Below, in pieces: positions 9,078 to 18,084 of a stretch of 64,000 bases of DNA (position 1 is the stretch's first letter; each line of letters opens with the position of its first letter). Position numbers and translations under genes: made by a program. The stretch comes from Lysobacter enzymogenes (lineage in GTDB: Bacteria; Pseudomonadota; Gammaproteobacteria; Xanthomonadales; Xanthomonadaceae). The notes beneath the pieces are model-generated. The model was not told the DNA's origin, made no database searches, and saw nothing but the letters and a program-made list of their open reading frames with translations. The stretch spans positions 124,001-188,000 of the forward strand of contig NZ_FNOG01000002.1 of assembly GCF_900106525.1 (NCBI RefSeq). The letters are read 5' to 3'.

Positions 9078-10283
9078 TCAGCTCAGCACGGCGCGCTTGT
9101 TTTCCTGCGCCGGCGCCGCTTCGGCAGGCGCCTGCGCCAATGCGGCGGCGTCCGGCGCCGACTGGGTGCGCTGCTGATCGACGAACACGCGGCGGTGGCC
9201 CGGATCCTGCAGCCCGCCTTCGATCGCGAAGAAACCGCTGCCGTCGCGTCCGGCGACGACGTGGTCGATGGCGCGCATGCCCTGCCCGTTCGCGTCCACC
9301 ACCGCGTGCGCGGCGGCGTTGCGGTAGCCCTGCTCGCCGCCGAATTCCATCGCCCCGGGCGGCAGCCCGCGCAGGCCGTGCAGCGCCTGCTGGTACATGC
9401 CGTTGTGCGGATGGGTCGGATCGCCCAGCGCCACGCCGTCGCTGTCGCGCGCCGCGCCGGCGCGGGAGACGTCGTCGCGCGCCGCGCCGGCGCGACCCGG
9501 ATCATGGCCGCGCTCGCCCGGCATCGCCTGTTCCTGCGCCTTGATCACCGCTTCGATGTAATGGATGTCGATGCCGTGCTTGATGCCGCTGCCGGGAATC
9601 AACTTCTGCCAGAACGATTGCGGGTCCGGATCGGGCAATTCGATCTTGTGCCCGACCGCGTCGGGCATCGCCCACTTCAGCGGGATGCTGTGCTCCTGCA
9701 GGTCGGTCAGGATTTCGTTCTTGACCGCGTAGCGGCGGATCTGGCCGTTGTCGGCGACTTCGCGCTTGGCCGCGTCGGCGTCGATGCCGATGCGCTCGAG
9801 CGTCTTGTCGTGCACGCCCGAGGCGTTGAAGGTCACCGCCGGAATGCCGCTGGAAATCGAAGCCACGCCGGCCAGGCCGCCGCCGAGCGAATGGCCGGTG
9901 ATCACCACCTCGTCGCCGAACGCGACCTTGGCCTCGCGCGCCAGCGCGATGGCCTGGTTGTACTGCGCGTCCTCGAAGCCCAGGCCCTGGCGGAAGTTGC
10001 TCAGCCAGTCCTTGCCTTCGTCGGTGCCCGAAAAGGCGACCACGTAATGGCCGTGCTCGTCGCCGTAGACGCGGGCGAGAAAGCCGGAGTCCTTGTTCTC
10101 CAAACCGGCCGGGTCGATGCCCTTGCTGCGCAGCTGATCGGCGCTGAGCGGCTTGAAGCCGTCGATGCCGGGGCCCTGGTCGTACAGGTCGTCCATCAGC
10201 CGCGACAAGGTCTTGTCGATCGGCTTAGCCTGGGTGCCGCGCACTTCGTCGGCGAAGGACTGCGGCGGGGTCTGCTGGCTCAT
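9078..10283 (-). CDS. lipase-type candidate T4SS effector with C-terminal XVIPCD
   Basis: The product has 401 residues. The N-terminal part is a class 3 lipase-like alpha/beta hydrolase: VVAFSGTDEGKDW at about 81-93 and nucleophile elbow GHSLGGG (Ser122). After a short RAGAARD-repeat linker, residues 288-401 match the XVIPCD that directs Xanthomonadales proteins to the bacteria-killing type IV secretion system: DPTHPHNG, then AIDHVVAGRDGSGFFAIEG, then DPGHRRVFVD and a Gln/Ala-rich tail. It probably attacks phospholipids of rival cells. The ankyrin gene 91 bp upstream on the same strand is the likely partner or immunity gene. AGGAGACCGCAGG precedes the start. Confidence 0.85.
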   Translation of the reverse strand: MSQQTPPQSFADEVRGTQAKPIDKTLSRLMDDLYDQGPGIDGFKPLSADQLRSKGIDPAGLENKDSGFLARVYGDEHGHYVVAFSGTDEGKDWLSNFRQGLGFEDAQYNQAIALAREAKVAFGDEVVITGHSLGGGLAGVASISSGIPAVTFNASGVHDKTLERIGIDADAAKREVADNGQIRRYAVKNEILTDLQEHSIPLKWAMPDAVGHKIELPDPDPQSFWQKLIPGSGIKHGIDIHYIEAVIKAQEQAMPGERGHDPGRAGAARDDVSRAGAARDSDGVALGDPTHPHNGMYQQALHGLRGLPPGAMEFGGEQGYRNAAAHAVVDANGQGMRAIDHVVAGRDGSGFFAIEGGLQDPGHRRVFVDQQRTQSAPDAAALAQAPAEAAPAQENKRAVLS

Positions 10284-10374
10284 CCTGCGGTCTCCTGAAT
10301 TCCTTGGCGTACCTGGTTCCTGAGGTGCATGTCGGCGATGCGCGCGCCGCGGCGATCGCGGCGCAGCGCGCGGA

Positions 10375-11055
10375 TCAGCCGTTTTCCAGGGCGATGCCGC
10401 GATCGCGCATCCAGCCCACCAGGGCCTCGCGGTCGGCGCGGGCCTGGGCGCTGAGCAGGCTCGGCGGGGTCATGAAGGCGTAGCGCTGGAAGGTCACATC
10501 CTGGGCGTTGCGCGCCAGCGGGTCGGTGCCGGCCTTGAGCAGTTCCAGCGCCAGATCCGGCTGGTTGACCTTGCCGGCGACGTGCAGCGCGGTGTTGCCC
10601 ATGCGGTCGGCGTGGCACGGATCGGCGCCGGCGGCGAGCAGGCGGCGGAACTGGATCGCGCGCTCGCCCATCAGCGCCGCGGCCAGCGGCGCGGCGCCGG
10701 TGTGGGCGTGCTCGACGTTGGGATCGGCGCCGCGCGCGAGCAGCGTTTCCAGATAGACCGGATCGCGCGCCATCGCCGCCAGATGCACGACGGTGGAACC
10801 GTCGACGCCGGGCTGCGAAGGATCGGCGCCGAGCGCGAGCAGTTCGTCCAGGCCGTCGGGGCTTTGGTTGAACACCGCCCACTCCAGCAAGGTGACGTTC
10901 TTGTCGCCGCGCGCGGCCAGCGCGGACGAATGCGCGCGTGCGGCCAGACGGCGGATTTCGCCGCGATCGCCGGCGGCGACGGCGTCGGCCAGCTCGGCCA
11001 CGACCGGATCGGCGAATACTTGGGCGGCCAGCGACGGCGCCTGCACATCGGACAT
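10375..11055 (-). CDS. ankyrin repeat protein, candidate immunity protein of the lipase effector
   Basis: The product has 226 residues with about four to five ankyrin repeats (for example DGSTVVHLAAMARDPVYLETLLARGAD and GNTALHVAGK), giving a stacked-helix binding surface. There is no signal peptide, so it should stay in the cytoplasm. The start follows a strong AGGAGG (CAGGAGGAGTCGCT). It is the first gene of a likely two-gene operon with the lipase effector. Ankyrin proteins are often encoded beside antibacterial lipase effectors, which suggests immunity or chaperone function. A cytoplasmic guard is odd if the lipase works in the periplasm. Confidence 0.75.
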   Translation of the reverse strand: MSDVQAPSLAAQVFADPVVAELADAVAAGDRGEIRRLAARAHSSALAARGDKNVTLLEWAVFNQSPDGLDELLALGADPSQPGVDGSTVVHLAAMARDPVYLETLLARGADPNVEHAHTGAAPLAAALMGERAIQFRRLLAAGADPCHADRMGNTALHVAGKVNQPDLALELLKAGTDPLARNAQDVTFQRYAFMTPPSLLSAQARADREALVGWMRDRGIALENG

Positions 11056-11159
11056 AGCGACTCCTCCTGAGTACCTGACGGACTTTCCCCGAGCCCCGCC
11101 GGACCGGCGGGAGTGCTGCGGCGCGACGGTACCCCTACCGTGGCGCGGGACGACATACG

Positions 11160-11174
11160 GCCACGTACCGTGGC
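11160..11174. promoter_or_regulatory. 15-bp palindrome, possible operator
   Basis: GCCACG-TAC-CGTGGC is a perfect 6+3+6 dyad about 105 bp upstream of the ankyrin gene start. A second copy of the right half lies 30 bp away (TACCGTGGC, about 11136-11144), roughly three helical turns. That spacing suits a dimeric regulator, but no regulator is identified and GC-rich DNA yields chance palindromes. Confidence 0.35.
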
Positions 11175-11332
11175 AGCGGGCAGCCTAACAAGAACCCGAT
11201 GGGTTTGTAGCCGGAACCAGGTCACAGTTTTGGCGTAAAAACTGAACAAAACGACCTGAGCCGCCCCGATCCGCCGTTTTAACCGCCGCCTCGGCCCGGC
11301 GCCGGGCCCGAGTGCGCGGGCCGCAGAAAAGC

Positions 11333-11360
11333 AAACGGCGGAGCTCGCGCCCCGCCGTTT
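11333..11360 (-). terminator. intrinsic terminator of the Calx-beta/DUF11 gene
   Basis: AAACGGCGG and CCGCCGTTT form a 9-bp stem 40 bp beyond the stop at 11400. On the minus strand the stem is followed by GCTTTTCT, a T-rich tail. The position and tail fit Rho-independent termination of the 11400-13304 gene. Confidence 0.7.
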
Positions 11361-11399
11361 CGTGTCGCCCGGTGCGGCCGTCGCCGGCGTCGCGGGGCT

Positions 11400-13304
11400 T
11401 TAGTAAGCGCCCGGATTGGCGGAGAAATTCACCGGCACGGTGATCTCCACGCAGGCGCCGACCGGCAACTGCAGGTTCGCCACCGCCACGCTGGTGTCGC
11501 CGGCCGCGCCGCCGCCGGCCGGGCAACTGCCGCCGCCGGACACGCTGCGGCACGACCACGCGCCGCGCAGGCTCACGCCGCGCGGCAGCGTGTCGCTGAC
11601 GCTGGCGCCGGCGGCCACGTCGGGGCCGTTGGCGTTGCAGGCGCGCAGCAGGTAATCGGCGGTGCCGCCCGGGGTATAGGTCGCGCTGCCGTCGTTCTTG
11701 CTCAGCGACAGCGACACGCACACCGGGTCGACCGACGCGCTGGCGCTGTTGTTGGCGTTGCCGCCCGGCGCCGGCGTGACGAAGCCGGCCTGCGCCGATG
11801 CGCCTTCGGCGAACGGCGCGGTGGCCTGGATGGTCGCGGTGTTGGCCACCGCCGTGCATTGGCCGGCGGCGACCCGGGCGTCGATGACGTAGGTCAGCCC
11901 GGCGCCGGCCACGGCATTGCCGGCCGGCAGTGTCGCACTGGCGGAAATCGCGCCGGTGCCGCTGGCCGCCGGACAGGTCGCGTTGCCGATCGGCGTGCAC
12001 GTCCACGCAGTGAAGGTCAGCCCGGTCGGCACCGCGTCGGCGATGTTGACCGTGGCGTCGTGCACGGTGGTATCGGCCACGGTCGGCCGCGCGGTGTTGT
12101 TGCGGAAGGTCACGGTGAAGCGGACCGTGCCGCCCGGCGCCGGCGTGGCGTTGTCGACCTGCTTGGTGGTCAGCACATCGACGTCGTTGTCGAGGATGGT
12201 CAGCGTCGCCGTGGTCTGCCCGGCGCTGCCGGTGGCGCAGGTGGTGGTCGAGGTCAGCGTGTAGTCGTTGGCGCTGGGCTGGGCGGCGAAGGTGACGGTC
12301 TCGTTGTTTTCGATGACCGCATCGTCGACCACCGCGATCGGCAGATCGAAGCTGGTGTTGTCGTAGGTGCCGGCCGGGATCGCCACATTGATCGTGGTGC
12401 CGCTGCCGTTGGACACGGTGTAGTCGCTGCCCTGGGTCGCGGTGCCGCCGGTGATCCGCACCGGCACGACGATGCCGCCGGCCGGCACCGTGCCGATCAC
12501 GCGCAGGCGCGGCAGGCCGGCGCTCTGACCTTCGCGCACGGTGTAGTTGGCGGCGTCGAACTCGATGTACGGGCGCAGGGTGATCTGGATTTCGTCGAGG
12601 AAATTGCCCAGCGAAATGCCGCCGCTGCTGCTGACCGCGGCGAAGCCGACCTGCTGCACGCCGGTGCCGCCGTTGTAGGTGAAGCTGCCGTTGTAGTCGC
12701 GCCAGCCGTCGGCGGTGGCGCCGATGGTCAGCGTGCCTTGCGTGGCCGAAGACGGCGTGCCGCCGGTATCGACCCGGTCGGTGCCGTTGTTGGTGGTGCC
12801 GATGCGCGCGATCTCGCTGGTCACGCCGACGCCGTTGCTGCCGGAGGCGTTGATGCCGAAGCTCATCACGTCCGGCGTGGACGCCGAATTGCGGCCGCGA
12901 TGGCTCAGCCGCCAGCCGATCACCTCGCCGTTGGTCAGGCAGATGTTCTGGTAGATGCGCGAGGCCTGGTCGGCATTGAGTTCGGCGTGCTGCTTGCCGG
13001 CGCGCGCGGGCGTGCCATTGAAGCTGTTGCCCCACAACTCGATGATCGGCCCGGTGGCCGGATTGGCGACGATGCCGCAACCGCCGGTGGCGCGGCTGGG
13101 ATGGGTGGTGTTCCACCCGGTCACCTGCTGCGGGCCGGCGAAATAGCCGACGCAGGCGCCGGTGCCCAGGTCGGGCTGCTCGAAACCGAGATTGACGAAG
13201 GTGCGCTGCACCTGCGCCTGCGCCGGCAACGCCGCCGCCAGCGCCAAGGCCGCCGCCAACACGAGGCGCGGCCCTCGCGGGCCGCGCTGCAAGACTGTCT
13301 TCAT
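11400..13304 (-). CDS. secreted Calx-beta / DUF11 repeat surface protein
   Basis: The product has 634 residues. A signal peptide ending in ALPAQAQ is followed by an N-terminal domain that looks like a carbohydrate-binding or choice-of-anchor type (VNLGFEQPDLG, WGNSFNG). Next is a Calx-beta domain (about 250-370: YTVREGQSAGLPRLRV, GTATQGSDYTV, ENNETVTF) and two DUF11-type beta domains (TPAPGGTVRFTVTFRNN; TPGGTADYLLRACNANGP). The chain stops inside the last DUF11-like unit with no anchor or sorting motif. It is probably an adhesin-like extracellular or outer-surface protein. A CRP/Clp-like site lies about 130 bp upstream. Confidence 0.8.
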   Translation of the reverse strand: MKTVLQRGPRGPRLVLAAALALAAALPAQAQVQRTFVNLGFEQPDLGTGACVGYFAGPQQVTGWNTTHPSRATGGCGIVANPATGPIIELWGNSFNGTPARAGKQHAELNADQASRIYQNICLTNGEVIGWRLSHRGRNSASTPDVMSFGINASGSNGVGVTSEIARIGTTNNGTDRVDTGGTPSSATQGTLTIGATADGWRDYNGSFTYNGGTGVQQVGFAAVSSSGGISLGNFLDEIQITLRPYIEFDAANYTVREGQSAGLPRLRVIGTVPAGGIVVPVRITGGTATQGSDYTVSNGSGTTINVAIPAGTYDNTSFDLPIAVVDDAVIENNETVTFAAQPSANDYTLTSTTTCATGSAGQTTATLTILDNDVDVLTTKQVDNATPAPGGTVRFTVTFRNNTARPTVADTTVHDATVNIADAVPTGLTFTAWTCTPIGNATCPAASGTGAISASATLPAGNAVAGAGLTYVIDARVAAGQCTAVANTATIQATAPFAEGASAQAGFVTPAPGGNANNSASASVDPVCVSLSLSKNDGSATYTPGGTADYLLRACNANGPDVAAGASVSDTLPRGVSLRGAWSCRSVSGGGSCPAGGGAAGDTSVAVANLQLPVGACVEITVPVNFSANPGAY

Positions 13305-13435
13305 AAGCCGCCGGACTCCCCCTGTGCGCCGCCGCGCCCGGCCAGAACCCGCGAGGCGGGACGGGCGCCGCGCTGGTTTCAGCGCGACGTCCGGCAGCGG
13401 GCGGCGAGTTCTCGCCTGAACAAACTGAACAGAAA

Positions 13436-13451
13436 TGTGACGTACAGCACA
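13436..13451. promoter_or_regulatory. CRP/Clp-like binding site
   Basis: TGTGA-CGTACA-GCACA matches the CRP/Clp consensus TGTGA-N6-TCACA at nine of ten specified bases. Clp is the CRP-like global regulator of Xanthomonadaceae and controls secreted enzymes and surface traits. The site lies 132-147 bp upstream of the Calx-beta/DUF11 start in an unusually AT-rich patch. Confidence 0.55.
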
Positions 13452-13463
13452 AATATTTTGTGC
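13447..13463. promoter_or_regulatory. AT-rich perfect palindrome overlapping the Clp-like site
   Basis: GCACAAA-TAT-TTTGTGC is a perfect 7+3+7 dyad that shares its first five bases with the CRP/Clp-like site. It could be an operator for another dimeric regulator competing with Clp, or part of the promoter of the 13304 gene. No specific family is claimed. Confidence 0.4.
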
Positions 13464-13539
13464 CACTACGCACTCTTTTGTCAGCCTCAGGCCCGCGTTA
13501 GGGGTTCAGCTACCTGTCTCTCAACGGCTCCGGCGAGCC

Positions 13540-14340
13540 TCAAACCGCGCCGGCGGGCGTCACGTGCAGGGCGAAACCGCGTTCGCCGCCGGCTTCGCGG
13601 CCGGGCTTGAGCAGCAGCGACGGCAGCTCGTAATCGCCGCCGTTCTGGCGCCGGAACGCGATCGGCGCATCGCGCCACAAACCGTCCACACGCTGCAGCA
13701 GCGCCGCGCGGGTCTGTTCGAACTGCTCGGCATCGAGCCGGTCGCTGCGATAGGCCACGAACGGCGGCAGCACCTCGAAGCCGGGGTAATGCAGCAGGCC
13801 GTGGTTGATCGGGAACAGCAGATCCTCGATCGGCCCGTTGATCCCGCGCGGCGCGTAATGCGGCTGCCAGCCGCCGGCGGTGACCGACACCAGCGCGCGC
13901 TTGCCGGCCAGCGCGCCCTCGCCGTAGCGATCGCCCCAATGGGTGTCGGAATGCTCGCCCACGCCGTAACCGAAGCCGTAGGAATACACCCGGTCGAACC
14001 AGCCCTTGAGGATGGCCGGCATCGAGAACCACCACAGCGGAAACTGCAGGATCAGCGCATCGGCGCGGCGCAGCTTGTCCTGCTCGGCGCGCACGTCATT
14101 AGTGAGCGCATCGGCGGCGAAAGCCGCATGCGAATCCTTCGGCACGCGCAAGCGCGCGGCCGCGTCGCGCTGCGGGAAATCGGCCGCATCCACCGCGGCT
14201 TTCCAGCCCATCGCATACAGATCGCTGACTTCGACCTCATGCCCCTGCGCGCGCAGATGCTCGCTCATCGCGTCCTTGAGCGCGCCGTTAAGCGAGGCCG
14301 GTTCGGGGTGGGCGTAGACGATGAGGATGTTCTTTTTCAT
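13540..14340 (-). CDS. NAD(P)H-dependent flavin oxidoreductase (flavodoxin-like fold)
   Basis: The product has 266 residues and belongs to the NAD(P)H dehydrogenase (quinone) / MdaB-type family. The start MKKNILIVYAHPEPASLN is the FMN phosphate-binding loop. LILQFPLWWFSMPAILKGWFDRV is the hallmark active-site segment, and TAGG around the middle lines the flavin. It should catalyse two-electron reduction of quinones or similar electrophiles in the cytoplasm, avoiding radicals. No partner gene is obvious. Its promoter must lie between 14340 and the oppositely oriented lipoprotein gene at 14558. Confidence 0.88.
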   Translation of the reverse strand: MKKNILIVYAHPEPASLNGALKDAMSEHLRAQGHEVEVSDLYAMGWKAAVDAADFPQRDAAARLRVPKDSHAAFAADALTNDVRAEQDKLRRADALILQFPLWWFSMPAILKGWFDRVYSYGFGYGVGEHSDTHWGDRYGEGALAGKRALVSVTAGGWQPHYAPRGINGPIEDLLFPINHGLLHYPGFEVLPPFVAYRSDRLDAEQFEQTRAALLQRVDGLWRDAPIAFRRQNGGDYELPSLLLKPGREAGGERGFALHVTPAGAV

Positions 14341-14557
14341 GGGGGCGCATCGAGTGATCGGGGCGCTCAGGATAGGCAGCCGCGTGCGGCCGCTGGGCGC
14401 GGGGCGGCGGTTTCAATGGGGACTGGTTGGAACCAATCCGGCACGCCTAGGCACCGCAATTCGATGCAGCCCAGAACGACGGTTGACAGCGTGCGCGGCG
14501 CGGGTTTTCACTGCCCTCGACCTGCATGAACGCTCAACACGCAAGGAGCACAGACCG

Positions 14558-15010
14558 ATGCGCACAGCACCTGCGACACCGTTGCTCTTATTGACTGTGC
14601 TCGCACTGGGCGCCTGCTCGACTACCGGATCGCCCGCATCCTTCGCCGACCCGGTCGAAAACGCGCAAGCGAGCACGACCCTCTACGACTTCGAGTTCCG
14701 CTGCGCATACGCCGATGGCGACTTTTTCCGCATCTCGGGAGAAACCCGCTGGATCGACGCCGCCGACGGCTACCGCTCGCGCATCGTGCGGTTGTCCAAG
14801 GGTCGCAAGGCGGTTGCGCAGCATTGGATCGAAGAGATCAACAAACGCATTCCCGACGGCGCCTATCAGGAGCGCCCGTGGGTCGTGTGTTCGGGCGGCG
14901 GCGCCGAGATCGAGCTTCGCTTCATGGACCGCAGCAACGGCACCGTGGCCGGCTTGCCGCGAGTGATGTTCACCCTTCACTCCGACGGAACGCTGGAGTT
15001 CCGCGATTGA
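14558..15010 (+). CDS. lipoprotein, candidate immunity protein of the downstream XVIPCD effector
   Basis: The product has 150 residues. A lipoprotein signal peptide ends in LALGAC, and Ser follows the Cys, so outer-membrane sorting is expected. The mature part has four strand-like segments, two further cysteines (FRCAYADG and VVCSGGG) that may form a disulfide, and no recognised family. It lies 29 bp before the XVIPCD effector gene on the same strand. In Xanthomonadales, periplasmic lipoproteins encoded next to type IV effectors are typically their immunity proteins, so this role is proposed by position and localisation. Confidence 0.7.
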   Translation: MRTAPATPLLLLTVLALGACSTTGSPASFADPVENAQASTTLYDFEFRCAYADGDFFRISGETRWIDAADGYRSRIVRLSKGRKAVAQHWIEEINKRIPDGAYQERPWVVCSGGGAEIELRFMDRSNGTVAGLPRVMFTLHSDGTLEFRD

Positions 15011-15039
15011 CCGAGCGCTCCATCGCAAGGACGTGACTC

Positions 15040-16017
15040 ATGGAAGAAATCGGGCGAAACAACACCAACCCCGATCTGGCGCAGACCCAGGAGCTCGCCA
15101 AGCGACTGGCGCTGGAGATAAAGAGCAAAAGCGACCATGGCCGCGCCGAATACGTGGCGGCCGTGTATCGCGACGGCGGCGAGCTCAAGACGACGCCGCT
15201 GTACACGAAAGGCGATCCCTTCGCAGCGCCGCTCGGCGATGCGATCAAGGCCGCTGGCGGCGTCGAAAATGTCGTGGCCGTCGTCCATAACCACACCCGC
15301 GAGAACGCCCGCCAATCCTTCGATGCGGCCGCCACGCTGAAGCTCGATGAGTTGCCGTCCTCGCGCCCGCGCAACAAAGCCCTGCCCGGCGACTGGGATA
15401 TCGCCCCATCCTTGTTCGCCAACCGCACCGACGTGGCCTATTACCTGCTAGACCCCAACGACAAACTACGCCGCTACGACTACGCAGACCGCGAGGCCTG
15501 GATCCGCGAAGCCCAGCCGCCGACACCCATCGAAGCATCGCGCGGCGGCAAGAACTACCGCCCGGCGCCGGCCATCGATATGCAGCCCGCGTTGCCCTCG
15601 CCCGAGCCCCCGGCAACCGCGCCGCCGAAACCTTCCGACCCGCGCGCCGCCAAACTCCACGCCGAAGCCCGCGACGCCGTCGCCGAGATGGAATCCAACC
15701 TCGGCATCGCCTGGAACCCGAACAGCGAACGCGTCGCCGCCTGCGTCGGTCGCCTCGCTCACGAACGCGGTTTCGACGGCATCGTTTCGGTCGGTCTCAA
15801 TCGCGCCGGCGACGGTCAGCCAGCCGGCGAATCGCTGTGCGTCCAGGGCCGCTCGGCCAATCCCGATCCTTACGCGAACCGCGCCACCATTCCCACGCGC
15901 GAAGCGACGAACACGCCGGTGGAAGAATCGATGCGGCGCATCGAAACGACGCAAGCGCCGGTGCAGGAACCCGCCGCCGCGGATGCGGCGCAACGCCCGT
16001 CCGCGCCCTCGCGCTGA
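15040..16017 (+). CDS. candidate T4SS effector: DUF4329/JAB-like N-domain plus XVIPCD
   Basis: The product has 325 residues in two domains joined by a proline-rich linker (about 181-199). The N-terminal domain has VVHNHTREN (His83, His85) and GDWDIA (Asp118, Asp120), then YYLLDPNDKLRRYD. This HxH...D layout and the following strand resemble DUF4329/JAB-type metal-binding domains found at the toxic tips of Rhs proteins. Residues about 200-325 match an XVIPCD: FDGIVSVGLNRAG, SLCVQGRSANPDPYANRATI and TREATNTPVEESM. It is probably delivered into rival bacteria by a type IV system. The target is unknown; the lipoprotein partner points to the periplasm. Confidence 0.75.
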   Translation: MEEIGRNNTNPDLAQTQELAKRLALEIKSKSDHGRAEYVAAVYRDGGELKTTPLYTKGDPFAAPLGDAIKAAGGVENVVAVVHNHTRENARQSFDAAATLKLDELPSSRPRNKALPGDWDIAPSLFANRTDVAYYLLDPNDKLRRYDYADREAWIREAQPPTPIEASRGGKNYRPAPAIDMQPALPSPEPPATAPPKPSDPRAAKLHAEARDAVAEMESNLGIAWNPNSERVAACVGRLAHERGFDGIVSVGLNRAGDGQPAGESLCVQGRSANPDPYANRATIPTREATNTPVEESMRRIETTQAPVQEPAAADAAQRPSAPSR

Positions 16018-16063
16018 ACGCAGGATTCGAACGCAACTCACCCTGCGAGTGCCGCGCAAAAGA

Positions 16064-16087
16064 AAAGCCCCGCATTCGCGGGGCTTT
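16064..16087. terminator. bidirectional intrinsic terminator
   Basis: AAAGCCCCGC-ATTC-GCGGGGCTTT is a perfect 10-bp stem between the convergent XVIPCD effector gene (ends 16017) and purA (ends 16110). It is preceded by AAAAGA and followed by CTCATTT, so it has T-rich flanks in both directions. Confidence 0.85.
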
Positions 16088-16109
16088 CTCATTTCGCATC
16101 GACCCAGGC

Positions 16110-17423
<1,314 letters not shown>

Positions 17424-17503
17424 TTAGCTGTGAAGGCGGCGGATGCCGCAAGGTCCGCCCGCGCCCAGTCGCAGCCGATGCCGCGCCACAGGGCCATGAA
17501 CGG

Positions 17504-17538
17504 AAAAAAGCCGGCGGGGATGGCCCCGTCCGGCTTTT
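17504..17538 (-). terminator. strong intrinsic terminator or attenuator upstream of purA
   Basis: A run of AAAAAAGCCGG, an inner GGGG/CCCC stem with ATGG loop, and CCGGCTTTT form an almost perfect hairpin. On the minus strand it is followed by six T residues, giving a textbook terminator about 100 bp before the purA start in the direction of purA transcription. It could end an upstream transcript or attenuate purA. It also has TTTT on the plus strand. Confidence 0.75.
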
Positions 17539-17960
17539 GTGCATTATCCGGGTTTCGGGGGGGCAAGGCCACCCCAGAACGGTCCGATTTTGGCGAAATG
17601 TCGCGACCGGCCTTGCCCAGAGGCGCCGGCATTCATCTGCCGGCCCGGTCCGGGCCCTGCGGTCGCGGCGAAAACCGGGCCGGGGCGCTGGAAGTCCTCG
17701 GCCGACACCTCGCCCTGGATGCCCCTCCCGAGCCCGGCCAAGATCGCCGCGGAGCAGCATCCGATCGCAGGCATGCCGGCGGGACGCCGGCTGCGTGCGC
17801 CGTCGTACGCCCGCCACGACCGCACAGGGAGGCAGATCCAATGAAAGGATGGTTCGCCCATCGCGACAGCAAAGGGCGATTTCGTCCTCAGCGAAAAGGT
17901 CTTGCGTTGCTTCGGCTCGAAAGTGCGTCAGCTGGGCTGAATTCGGACACGAACGAAAAC

Positions 17961-17987
17961 GCGGGCCCGGCCTTGCGCCGGGCCCGC
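17961..17987 (-). terminator. intrinsic terminator of the metzincin gene
   Basis: GCGGGCCCGG and CCGGGCCCGC form a 10-bp stem about 100 bp beyond the stop at 18085. On the minus strand the stem is followed by GTTTTCG. The tail is short, but stem strength and position fit. Confidence 0.65.
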
Positions 17988-18084
17988 AGCGGCGCCGCGG
18001 TCCGACGCGCGGCGCGCCCTTGAAGCGATGGAGTTGCGGTCCGCACCGCGGCCGCCGGAGCGCGTGCTCCGACGGCGCGGCGGC

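Larger units (their letters stand above)
11056..11399. other. intergenic region upstream of the ankyrin-lipase operon
   Basis: This 344-bp gap holds the promoter side of the ankyrin gene and the terminator of the Calx-beta/DUF11 gene (11333-11360). A 15-bp palindrome (GCCACGTACCGTGGC) lies at 11160-11174, and the half-site TACCGTGGC recurs 30 bp away at about 11136. The stretch 11175-11266 is relatively AT-rich (for example TAAAAACTGAACAAAACGACC). No convincing open frame was seen. Confidence 0.5.

Noticed and set aside
17841-18023. A short gene beginning MKGWFAHRDSKG upstream of purA
   Set aside because: It has no family resemblance and runs straight through the terminator hairpin at 17961-17987; codon use looks random.
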